Of a DNA stretch of 7,085 bases, positions 1-5,882 are shown piece after piece. The first letter of the stretch is position 1; each line of letters starts with the position of its first letter. The notes under the pieces were generated by a model, which saw only the letters and a list, made by a program, of their open reading frames with translations, was not told the origin of the DNA and did not search any database. Source of the stretch: an uncultured Synechococcus sp. (GTDB lineage: Bacteria > Cyanobacteriota > Cyanobacteriia > PCC-6307 > Cyanobiaceae). A program made the translations under genes and the position numbers. The stretch is taken from assembly GCA_913050105.1 (NCBI GenBank), contig CAJWZN010000067.1, forward strand, positions 1-7,085, read 5' to 3'.

Positions 1-72
1 GGCACAGCCATGACCACGGGCACAGCCATGACCACGGGCACAGCCATGACCACGGGCACAGCCATGACCACG
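1..72 (+). repeat. Four perfect tandem copies of an 18-bp unit encoding a His-rich metal-binding stretch
   Basis: The unit GGCACAGCCATGACCACG occurs four times with no mismatch at 1-18, 19-36, 37-54 and 55-72, and may continue left of the window. In the CobW reading frame each copy encodes a six-residue HSHDHG unit, so three of every six residues are histidine and one is aspartate, a likely zinc- or nickel-binding or metal-buffering segment. Each unit is 18 nt, so gain or loss of copies keeps the frame. Perfect DNA identity between copies points to recent slippage or homogenisation. Confidence 0.93.
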
Positions 73-401
73 GCGTCAACGCCGATCACCTGGCTGTCGA
101 TGGATTCACGTCACTCTCCTTCCAGAGTGAGGGGCCCTTTTCTCTGCGCAAGTTCCAGAACTTTCTCGATAACCAATTACCGCAGGAGGTTTTCCGCTCC
201 AAAGGGATCCTCTGGTTCCAGGAAAGTGAGCGGCGTCATGTGTTCCACCTGGCTGGCAAGCGATTTTCCATCGACGACACCGATTGGACTGGTGTTCGCA
301 AGAACCAGCTGGTGCTGATCGGACGCGACTTGGATCACGACCTGTTGCGACAGCAGCTGCAAGCCTGTGTTGCATCCGAGACCAGCAACGGTCCGGCTTG
401 A
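1..401 (+). CDS. CobW/COG0523-family GTPase (metallochaperone), C-terminal part; 5' end outside window
   Basis: This frame is open from the left edge (first full codon at base 3) to a TGA at 399-401, giving about 132 residues. It opens with four HSHDHG-type units, then a C-terminal domain carrying FTSLSFQSEGPF, LRKFQNFL, LPQEVFRSKGILWF, FHLAGKRFS, a tryptophan and NQLVLIGRDLD, ending in a short Cys-containing tail. These are hallmarks of the CobW C-terminal domain (PF07683). Family knowledge: COG0523 proteins are cytoplasmic GTPases that deliver zinc, cobalt or another metal to client proteins, and a His-rich stretch between the G domain and the C-terminal domain is typical. The GTPase motifs (Walker A, CXCC) must lie left of the window. 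The metal cannot be decided from this fragment. A 48-residue ORF begins 52 bp downstream on the same strand. The frame lacks a usable start codon inside the window, so it must be read as a partial gene. Confidence 0.87.
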   Translation, partial: HSHDHGHSHDHGHSHDHGHSHDHGVNADHLAVDGFTSLSFQSEGPFSLRKFQNFLDNQLPQEVFRSKGILWFQESERRHVFHLAGKRFSIDDTDWTGVRKNQLVLIGRDLDHDLLRQQLQACVASETSNGPA

Positions 402-453
402 ACAGGCGTATGCAAGAAAACCTGATTAATGTGTCGCCATGGAGAACTCCGCA

Positions 454-600
454 ATGGCTGAACCCATCACGTTGGCTGCCGTTCTGTTTGCTGCCAGCTT
501 GTTGCTTTGGCTTCTTGCTGATTCAGACGATGACAACGGAGGAGGCGGCCTACGCCAGCCCGTCTTGGTTCCGATTCGAGTCCGCGACCATCAGCGCTGA
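454..600 (+). CDS. Small single-pass membrane protein, 48 residues, unknown function
   Basis: ATG at 454 opens a 48-residue ORF ending in TGA at 598-600. I chose this start because GGAG at 441-444 lies 9 nt upstream; an in-frame ATG at 439 would give 53 residues but has no Shine-Dalgarno sequence. Residues about 5-22 (ITLAAVLFAASLLLWLLA) form one clear transmembrane helix. It is followed by an acidic run (DSDDD), a glycine run (GGGG) and a short basic tail (IRVRDHQR). Such an ordered layout is unlikely for a random ORF. The gene sits 52 bp after the CobW-family gene on the same strand and 40 bp before the convergent futC stop. It is too short for most ORF callers. I do not recognise it as any named photosystem or NDH small subunit; the function is unknown. 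Confidence 0.55.
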   Translation: MAEPITLAAVLFAASLLLWLLADSDDDNGGGGLRQPVLVPIRVRDHQR

Positions 601-640
601 GCTGCGCTTCTTCCTCTAATTATTCAAAACGTATTGCCTC

Positions 641-1717
641 TCAGCTGGCCATCAGATCGATGGTTGCTCCTGATTTGACCCTGATGTTGCAGGACGTGCG
701 AGGGGAGTAATCCCTGTCAACTGCGCAGGTGGCGCGCACGATCAATTCGCCCACACGAACCCGGTATTCCCAGAGATCTCCGAGAAATTCACGACTGACA
801 ATCGAGGCTGCGCCGCGATCGTCGATAACGATCTCAATATCCTTCGACTCAACAAGAACACAGCAATGCTCTTCCGAGGTGGTCGTCGGCCCCATCCGAA
901 TGTCCTGGTCATTCAGATCGCCTAGGGAACACCTCCAGTGGTCAGGCCGAGTCGATTGAGCCGGAATGACGTTGCGCTGCAGAACGAACGATCCGACAAA
1001 CGGTGTCGCAGGCGTTCGAACAATCTCCTGCGGCGTCGCGCACTGATGCAGCACTCCATCTCGCATCACAGCGACCCGATCACAGATGGCCAGTGCCTCG
1101 TCGGGATCATGGGTAACAATCACTCCACTGGCGTCGCAGGCCTCCAGAACTGCAGAGAGTTCACTGCGCAGGCGAAGACGAACTTCCACGTCCAGACTTG
1201 AAAAGGGTTCGTCAAGAAGCACAACTCTGGGCGATGGGGCCAAGGCACGCGCCATCGCCAGACGCTGCCGCTGTCCACCCGAGAGTTGGTGGGGGTAACG
1301 CTGTTCCAGCCCCTCAAGTCCGAGGAGTGAAAACAACCAGGCCACACGCTCGTCGCCCTTCCCCCGCGCAAGGCCGAAGCGAGCATTCCTCCAGGCATTC
1401 AGATGGGGGAAGAGGGCGTAATCCTGGAAAACCATGCCAACGCCACGACGCTCCGGTGCCAACCAGGCCCCACCACCAGCGACCAACTGCTGTCCCAACT
1501 GGAGCGAGCCACGCTCAGGTCGCTCAAATCCCGCAATGAGTCGAAGCAGGGTTGTTTTTCCACAACCTGAGGGTCCCAGCAGTCCAACCAGCTCTCCAGG
1601 AGCCACTTCAAGATCGACCCCGCGGAGTGTCCAGGCTTCAGCAGAGTTGCTGTAGCGGTGCCACACACCGTTCAGAGCAACCGTTGAGCCAGTAGACAAA
1701 ACAAATTTATTAAACAT
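641..1717 (-). CDS. futC: Iron(III) ABC transporter ATP-binding protein (FutC/FbpC type)
   Basis: This 358-residue protein has a complete ABC ATPase domain: Walker A GPSGCGKTT (residues 48-56), Q-loop VFQDYALFP (Gln98), signature LSGGQRQR (145-152), Walker B VVLLDEP (165-171, catalytic Glu170), D-loop SSLD and H-loop His203. The last 110 or so residues form a TOBE-like regulatory domain, with FLGDLWEYRVRVG near 311-323, as in FbpC/FutC and spermidine/sulfate importer ATPases. Length fits the FbpC family (about 350). It acts on the cytoplasmic face, hydrolysing ATP to drive uptake through the permease encoded divergently from 2141; that neighbour is the main reason for calling the substrate ferric iron. 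No clear Shine-Dalgarno precedes the ATG at 1717. The first 7 codons are AT-rich and outside the conserved domain, so a TTG start at residue 7 is possible. Thiamine or another substrate cannot be excluded from the ATPase alone. Confidence 0.86.
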   Translation of the reverse strand: MFNKFVLSTGSTVALNGVWHRYSNSAEAWTLRGVDLEVAPGELVGLLGPSGCGKTTLLRLIAGFERPERGSLQLGQQLVAGGGAWLAPERRGVGMVFQDYALFPHLNAWRNARFGLARGKGDERVAWLFSLLGLEGLEQRYPHQLSGGQRQRLAMARALAPSPRVVLLDEPFSSLDVEVRLRLRSELSAVLEACDASGVIVTHDPDEALAICDRVAVMRDGVLHQCATPQEIVRTPATPFVGSFVLQRNVIPAQSTRPDHWRCSLGDLNDQDIRMGPTTTSEEHCCVLVESKDIEIVIDDRGAASIVSREFLGDLWEYRVRVGELIVRATCAVDRDYSPRTSCNIRVKSGATIDLMAS

Positions 1718-1782
1718 TTCATCATGGTCAAATACAGCAACGATTTGACGTATTAAATGATTAATCTCAATGTGAAATTTGG
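1718..1782 (-). promoter_or_regulatory. AT-rich leader/promoter-like segment directly upstream of futC
   Basis: The 65 bp before the futC start are clearly richer in A and T than the surrounding coding DNA. They contain a perfect 8-bp palindrome GATTAATC at 1759-1766 inside the run TATTAAATGATTAATC. Iron-uptake genes in cyanobacteria are commonly repressed by Fur, whose sites are AT-rich and palindromic, so a Fur-like operator is a reasonable guess. The match to a full 19-bp Fur box is poor, and I found no good -35/-10 pair. Confidence 0.28.
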
Positions 1783-1801
1783 CCAGCCGTGTGACGCCTG
1801 G
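1783..1801 (-). terminator. Hairpin immediately after the 34-residue ORF; possible attenuator or terminator before futC
   Basis: On the - strand the arms CCAGGCGT and ACGGCTGG enclose a 3-nt CAC loop, giving an 8-bp stem with one mismatch. The first arm starts at the base after the stop codon (1804-1802) of the 34-residue ORF, and the stem is followed by CCAAATTT rather than a true T-run. It could end or attenuate transcription before futC, or stabilise an RNA end. It is short, so chance is possible. Confidence 0.28.
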
Positions 1802-1906
1802 TCAGCAAGGGAACAGTCGAATCAGCACCTGGATCATGGTTCCGCCAAGGCCTACCCCAACGCAAAGAGCTGCCAACACAGTTGAAAAAGGCAATGGCTG
1901 TTCCAT
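1802..1906 (-). CDS. Putative 34-residue hydrophobic small protein upstream of futC
   Basis: ATG at 1906-1904 opens 34 codons ending in TGA at 1804-1802. The peptide begins MEQPLPFSTVLAALCVGVGL, continues hydrophobic through GGTMIQVLIRLF and ends in PC, which could form one membrane helix. It lies on the same strand as futC, 84 bp upstream, and so could be co-transcribed with it. It has no Shine-Dalgarno of its own at normal distance. Instead an AGGAGG at 1941-1936 serves a 7-codon mini-ORF whose stop lies one base before this ATG, which would allow re-initiation. A hairpin starts at the base after its stop. I know no family for it. The ORF is short and a chance hydrophobic frame is a real alternative. 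Confidence 0.3.
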   Translation of the reverse strand: MEQPLPFSTVLAALCVGVGLGGTMIQVLIRLFPC

Positions 1907-1907
1907 C

Positions 1908-1941
1908 TCAGCAACAAACAACAGTCACCATTCAGCCTCCT
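1908..1941 (-). promoter_or_regulatory. Perfect AGGAGG ribosome-binding site and 7-codon mini-ORF leading into the 34-residue ORF
   Basis: On the - strand AGGAGG at 1941-1936 is followed after 4 nt by ATG (1931) and after 7 nt by an in-frame GTG (1928). The mini-ORF reads MVTVVCC and stops with TGA at 1910-1908; the ATG of the 34-residue ORF follows one base later (TGA-G-ATG). This is the strongest Shine-Dalgarno match I noticed near a start codon in the window, and it lies in a region otherwise without a recognised gene. Such a stop/start arrangement suits translational coupling or a leader peptide. Confidence 0.25.
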
Positions 1942-2140
1942 CGCTGGTCTGAACAAACACTGTGCCTGGAACAACTGAGCTACATCGCAGATCACACAAT
2001 CGCGAGAATCAATAGCCATTAACCCGAGCAATTGAGCAGCGCTGGGCGATACGAATGCTGCCTGCAAGCATCTTTGGAGATTTCGATCACTCCCTGGACT
2101 GAAACCATCAAAACGCTGCCAGAGTGAACCTGAGCTTCAA

Positions 2141-3709
2141 ATGAATTCAGCGATGCAGGAAAGATCGCGAGGTCGATTCGGATCTTTCCTCGGAGAGTGG
2201 CGCACCAACATCAGCCGTTCCGTTCTGGTGATCGGCGCAACGTTGATCGCCCTGCTTGCGATCTGGCCCCTGGCCACCCTGGTTGCTGAAATGGCGGGGT
2301 CGCTGAATGAGGGGGGCACCGGCCTGAGCTCGGATGGCCCCCTGATGGTCCAAGGAACCATCCAATTACTGCTCGGAACAGCTTTTATCGGAACCATTCT
2401 GGGGGCGACCAACGGCTGGCTGCTGTCCAACTGTCGCTTCCCAGGCCGACGATGGCTGCGCATCGCCCAACTGATCCCTCTCGCCACCCCTGCTTATCTT
2501 CTCTCCGCAACTCTGGTGGATCTGTCGACCAGAGAGGGCTGGCGCGTTTACGGAATGGGATGGGGCATCGTCGTGATGGCTCTGACGACGTATCCCTATG
2601 TCTTCCTGCTGACCACGGAGAGCTTTTCCGTTGGCAGTCGTCGACAGCTTGAAGCGTGCAGGAGCCTGGGAGTCGGTCCCTGGGCGTCGTTCAGACGCGT
2701 GGCACTTCCTATTGCAGCTCCAGCGATCGGCGCCGGAGTAGCCCTGATGGGAATGGAAACCATTAACGAGCTTGGAGCCGTGCAACTGCTCGGTATTCCA
2801 AGCTTGTCTGCCGGAATTCTGGAGACCTGGCAGACGGAGGGAAATCCAACCGGAGCAATCGGCCTGGCTCTGATCACACTTGTCATTGTCCTCGCCCTGG
2901 TGATGACGGAACGGATCCTGCGCCGTCGCAGTCGCCGCTGGAGCGATGGGATCGCAGGTGTTGATGCAACCACCTGGCCATTGCATGGCATCCGGGCAGC
3001 CACAGCGCAACTGCTGGCTCTACTGCCCCCACTGTTCACTCTGGGGACTCCACTTCTGTGGATGGGCACCAATCTGGATCAGCTGGGAAGCGGTTTCAAT
3101 GACGACCTGTTCAACCTGAGCCTCCGCAGCCTGCTGCTGGGTCTCAGTGCTGCTGTTCTCGCTGTCGCCATTGCTTTATTACTGGCGATAGCCAAGCGAT
3201 GGAACGATGCGCGTTGGCTCCAAAGCCTCACCTTTCTTGCCGGAACGGGCTACGCGATTCCAGGCACCGTCCTGGCTCTGGCCCTGTCTGGGAAATGGGG
3301 GCTGGCTCCGGTTGTGCTGCTCCTGTGGGGCTACAGCGACCGCTTCCTCGCCGTGGCCAAAGGAGGGCTCGATGCAGCCCTGGAGCGCATCAGCCCAAGC
3401 CTGGATGAAGCGGCGACTGGGCTGGGTTTTCAGTGGCCGCAGGTACTCAGAAGTGTCCACCTGCCACTTCTCCGAGGACCAATCACGGTGGGATTGCTGC
3501 TGGTTTTCGTGGACACCGTGAAGGAGCTGCCGCTGACATTCGCGCTTCGGCCCTTCGACTTCGACACCCTCTCGGTCCGGGTGTATCAGTACGCAGGCGA
3601 CGAGCGACTTGCTGAAGCAATGCTGCCTGCCTTGATGATTCTGGTCCTGGGATTGATCGCATCCTTGGCTCTCGTGCCAACACTTGAGCCTCCTGCCCCG
3701 AAGCGATAA
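2141..3709 (+). CDS. futB: Iron(III) ABC transporter permease, two fused membrane domains (FutB/FbpB type)
   Basis: This 522-residue inner-membrane protein has two tandem binding-protein-dependent permease domains (BPD_transp_1), each with an EAA loop that contacts the ATPase: EACRSLGVGPWASFRRVALP at 171-190 and EAATGLGFQWPQVLRSVHLP at 423-442. I count about 12 hydrophobic segments, six per half (for example 26-47, 109-127, 138-158, 240-257, 328-352, 364-382, 493-513). The fused layout and a length of about 500-550 are characteristic of FbpB/FutB/SfuB ferric permeases; molybdate and sulfate permeases are single-domain. KELPLTFALRPF near 461-472 is also typical of the iron family. It forms the channel for iron released by a periplasmic binding protein, powered by the divergently encoded ATPase. 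The ATG at 2141 has only a weak GAG 6 nt upstream; ATG at 2153 is an alternative. It converges on the - strand operon with a 29-bp gap. Confidence 0.9.
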   Translation: MNSAMQERSRGRFGSFLGEWRTNISRSVLVIGATLIALLAIWPLATLVAEMAGSLNEGGTGLSSDGPLMVQGTIQLLLGTAFIGTILGATNGWLLSNCRFPGRRWLRIAQLIPLATPAYLLSATLVDLSTREGWRVYGMGWGIVVMALTTYPYVFLLTTESFSVGSRRQLEACRSLGVGPWASFRRVALPIAAPAIGAGVALMGMETINELGAVQLLGIPSLSAGILETWQTEGNPTGAIGLALITLVIVLALVMTERILRRRSRRWSDGIAGVDATTWPLHGIRAATAQLLALLPPLFTLGTPLLWMGTNLDQLGSGFNDDLFNLSLRSLLLGLSAAVLAVAIALLLAIAKRWNDARWLQSLTFLAGTGYAIPGTVLALALSGKWGLAPVVLLLWGYSDRFLAVAKGGLDAALERISPSLDEAATGLGFQWPQVLRSVHLPLLRGPITVGLLLVFVDTVKELPLTFALRPFDFDTLSVRVYQYAGDERLAEAMLPALMILVLGLIASLALVPTLEPPAPKR

Positions 3710-3738
3710 ATCCTTTGGATCTGCATTCAGCGGGTCGA

Positions 3739-4653
3739 TCAATCCAAGGAACGCAGCTTTGGGTTCAGACGGTTCTGCAATGAAAAGCCAGCCGCCAGCA
3801 ACACATCCGCTGCTGTGGAAATCACCCTGTAACTCAGCACAACGGCGAGCAGCGGTGCTTCCGCCACCCCGTCTCCCAGACGCAGCAAAAGAGTCGCTTC
3901 AAAAACTCCCAGCCCTCCTGGGGCGCCAGGAACAACCAGCCCTGCGGCGTAGGCCATCGAGAAAGCGGCCAACCAGATGTTCGGGGCTGGAGGAAACATG
4001 CCGAAGGCCTCCAGGCAGCAGGCGAACCCACTGAATCGAATCAGAACAAAAACAAGCTCAATCATCAGTGGCCCCCAGGGGCCACCGTCACGTGATGAAC
4101 CCGAAAAATGGAGAGGGCCTGTTCCAGCAGCTTCCAGCTGCCTGGCCTTTGCCCGCTCCAGTCGCAGCAGAATCGGCTCCCGGCAACGGGACAACATCAG
4201 GAGCAGCAGCGGAACAGGGGCCAGCAGCAGCAGACCGTTCTGCCACCCCCCGAACATCAGAAGCAGAGATGCTGCCGCCACGATCAACAGCGGGTCAAGG
4301 ATCACTCCGGCCAGGGCGGGACCGGCATCGATCTGTGGACGCAAAACACGCACCCGCTCCACCAGATGCCAGATGCCCCCAGGGAGGTACTTGAGCAGAT
4401 TGCTGCGCACGAACAAAGGCACCAGAGGGATGCCCTGAGGCCGATGCCCCAACCACCGCAGCACCTCCCGCCAGGCCAATCCATTGACCAAGATGCTCGC
4501 TCCGGTCAAAACAAGGCCGAAGAACAACCATCCCCAACCGGCGGCATCCAGTTGGATCCGGCGCAACTGCTCACCCTGCTGGCCAAGAGCAACGGCGATG
4601 AAGCCCAGGCTTGCTGCAGTGATCCAGTGCTTGGGCTTGGGCAGCTGAAGCAT
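3739..4653 (-). CDS. Membrane protein of the lysylphosphatidylglycerol synthase TM / UPF0104 family
   Basis: The 304-residue polytopic membrane protein has about eight hydrophobic segments. Family motifs of LPG_synthase_TM (PF03706, UPF0104) are visible: KYLPGGIWH (about 88-96), VVPGAPGGLGVFEA (about 240-253) and LSYRVIS (about 274-280). In bacterial MprF this domain flips lysyl-phosphatidylglycerol; stand-alone members have mostly unknown roles, probably lipid or lipid-linked substrate transport. No MprF-type synthase domain is fused here. A GTG at 4656 would give one more residue, but GGAG lies 6 nt before the ATG at 4653 and only 3 nt before the GTG, so I chose the ATG. That ATG shares one base with the larC stop (TGATG), implying translational coupling. 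It is the last gene of the - strand operon and converges with futB. The substrate is unknown. Confidence 0.86.
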   Translation of the reverse strand: MLQLPKPKHWITAASLGFIAVALGQQGEQLRRIQLDAAGWGWLFFGLVLTGASILVNGLAWREVLRWLGHRPQGIPLVPLFVRSNLLKYLPGGIWHLVERVRVLRPQIDAGPALAGVILDPLLIVAAASLLLMFGGWQNGLLLLAPVPLLLLMLSRCREPILLRLERAKARQLEAAGTGPLHFSGSSRDGGPWGPLMIELVFVLIRFSGFACCLEAFGMFPPAPNIWLAAFSMAYAAGLVVPGAPGGLGVFEATLLLRLGDGVAEAPLLAVVLSYRVISTAADVLLAAGFSLQNRLNPKLRSLD

Positions 4654-5882
4654 CACCAGCTCCAGGGCTCTGAAGTTTCAAACTCCGCCGCAGCTGCGGC
4701 CCCGCGTAACTCTTCCACGGCACAGCCACTGGCCTCACTGAGGCTTTGCAGATCATCGGCTTCAGGCTTCACGCTGAAGTGACCATTCGGTTTCAGCACC
4801 TGCTTGGCACGAAGAAGCCCCCAGGGTGTACGCAACGAACCACTGCGACGAGGCAAAAGCCAGCGCCCCTGAAAGCGCTCCCGCAGACCGATGCTCGAAC
4901 CAGCGGTCCACCAGATGCCGCGCAGCGACTCCGCACGTCCCGGTGGGACAAGAGCCGTTATCGCAAGACCCGCACGGCTTTTTTTCATCTGAAGGGGATG
5001 ACAGGCCACATCCACAGCTCCACCCGCGCGCAGCTGATCCACCAAAAGTGCAACATCTTCTGGAGAGGCGTCGTCGATCCATGCCTCCTGCACCACCAGG
5101 GGTTGCCAGCGCGGAGCCACTGCGGAGTTCAGGATTTCGTCGTGGCTGAGGCAGAGCCTCACGAGATTGGGTCGATCCAGCTGGCGGTGCCCCAGGCCGA
5201 TGCCGATGGCCGCCGGCGTGAACACGGGTGGCGGGCTGAAGCCATCGGCAAGCACTGCCACAAGCGCCAATCCAGTTGGGGTCGTGAGCTCTCCGTCGGG
5301 CAGGGCTGTGTCTTGCCGCAACGGGACGCCATGGGTTCTGGCCAGCTCCAGAACCGCCGGCACAGGCACAGGCAACAACCCATGGGCGGTGCGCACGCTG
5401 CCACGACCTGCCGGAGGTGGATCGCACGACAGGTGCCTCGGAGAAAGGTGGGTCACCGCCGCACAGACCCCCACGACATCCACCAGTGCATCAATGGCCC
5501 CGACTTCGTGGAAGTGCACCGTTTCGACACTGCAGCCATGCACCCTGGCTTCGGCCTCCGCCAGGGCCGTGAACACAGCCAGGACGTTGGCCTTGAGATC
5601 GGAATTGAGCGCCGTATCGATGATCCGCTTGCGGATGTCAGCCCACTGACGGTGGGGAGGATCGGGCTCAAGCCCTCTCACAGTCAGCCTTCGACCTCGC
5701 AGGCCACCACTGCGATCTTCACTGAGGTCAAGACGAACCAGTTCGCTGAGACCGAGCTGATGAAGCGGGTCTTGGACCACGTCCATCGGCACCCCAAGAT
5801 CGAACAGCGCAGCCAAAAGCATGTCCCCCGCCAGACCAGTCGGGCAGTCGATGTGCAGGGACGAGACCGGCGCTGATGTCAT
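4653..5882 (-). CDS. larC: Nickel-pincer cofactor biosynthesis protein LarC (DUF111 family)
   Basis: This 409-residue protein belongs to COG1641/PF01969. The N-terminal motif runs from IDCPTGLAGDM (residues 11-21) into LLAALFDLGVP, the second is VHFHEVGAIDALVDVVG (122-138), and the C-terminal half has WIDDASPEDVALL, GGAVDVACHPLQMKKSRAG and the usual Pro/Gly-rich substrate region. Known biochemistry: LarC is a CTP-dependent nickel insertase that puts Ni into the pyridinium-bis-thiocarboxylate made by LarB and LarE, giving the cofactor of lactate racemase (LarA) and related enzymes. Here it is one continuous ORF, whereas Lactobacillus plantarum needs a programmed frameshift. No larA, larB or larE is in the window. 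The start overlaps the preceding gene's stop by 4 nt (ATGA); GGGGAG directly abuts the ATG, so initiation probably relies on coupling. The client enzyme in this organism is unknown. Confidence 0.93.
   Translation of the reverse strand: MTSAPVSSLHIDCPTGLAGDMLLAALFDLGVPMDVVQDPLHQLGLSELVRLDLSEDRSGGLRGRRLTVRGLEPDPPHRQWADIRKRIIDTALNSDLKANVLAVFTALAEAEARVHGCSVETVHFHEVGAIDALVDVVGVCAAVTHLSPRHLSCDPPPAGRGSVRTAHGLLPVPVPAVLELARTHGVPLRQDTALPDGELTTPTGLALVAVLADGFSPPPVFTPAAIGIGLGHRQLDRPNLVRLCLSHDEILNSAVAPRWQPLVVQEAWIDDASPEDVALLVDQLRAGGAVDVACHPLQMKKSRAGLAITALVPPGRAESLRGIWWTAGSSIGLRERFQGRWLLPRRSGSLRTPWGLLRAKQVLKPNGHFSVKPEADDLQSLSEASGCAVEELRGAAAAAEFETSEPWSW

Larger units (their letters stand above)
1718..2140. 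other. Divergent intergenic region between futC and futB
   Basis: This 423-bp gap separates the start codons of the two divergent transporter genes, so both promoters should lie here unless futC is read from further upstream. The futC-proximal 65 bp are AT-rich. On the - strand, 1783-1941 carries an AGGAGG, a mini-ORF, a 34-residue ORF and a hairpin, each listed separately. From 1942 to 2140 I see no convincing gene, tRNA or consensus promoter; a 15-codon + strand ORF at 2055-2102 lacks a ribosome-binding site. The length is notable in a window where most other genes overlap or nearly touch. Confidence 0.6.

Noticed and set aside
10..318. 102-codon + strand ORF starting in the repeat array
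   Set aside because: It is the wrong frame of the tandem repeats (reading MTTGTA units). The CobW C-terminal domain is in another frame across the same bases.
284..619. 111-codon + strand ORF spanning the cobW end and the small membrane ORF
   Set aside because: Its first third is out of frame with the clear CobW domain and it has no ribosome-binding site. The 454-600 frame gives a more protein-like product.
1852..2067. 71-codon - strand ORF in the divergent spacer
   Set aside because: Cys-rich irregular composition with no domain, and it overlaps the better supported AGGAGG mini-ORF arrangement in another frame.
2055..2102. 15-codon + strand ORF upstream of futB as a leader peptide
   Set aside because: No ribosome-binding site and no distinctive composition; ORFs this short occur by chance.
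2366..3072. Long - strand ORFs opposite futB (214 and 158 codons)
   Set aside because: They overlap each other in different frames, have low-complexity Arg/Ser/Pro content, and lie antisense to a clear permease.
3711..3750. Imperfect inverted repeat TCCTTTGGAT / ATCCAAGGA between the convergent futB and LPG-synthase-TM genes as a terminator
   Set aside because: The arms pair only with a bulge across a 21-nt loop, there is no T-run, and one arm lies inside the coding end of the - strand gene. Too weak to call.
4108..4782. 224-codon Gln-rich + strand ORF opposite the LPG-synthase-TM gene
   Set aside because: The Gln and Pro richness comes from reading Leu- and Gly-rich membrane-protein codons backwards; it crosses the real gene junction and has no domain.
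4746..5876. 376-codon + strand ORF covering nearly all of larC in antisense
   Set aside because: It mirrors larC in a GC-rich gene where antisense frames stay open. Its translation is rich in Gln, Arg, His and Pro, has no recognisable domain, and the opposite strand is an unmistakable LarC.
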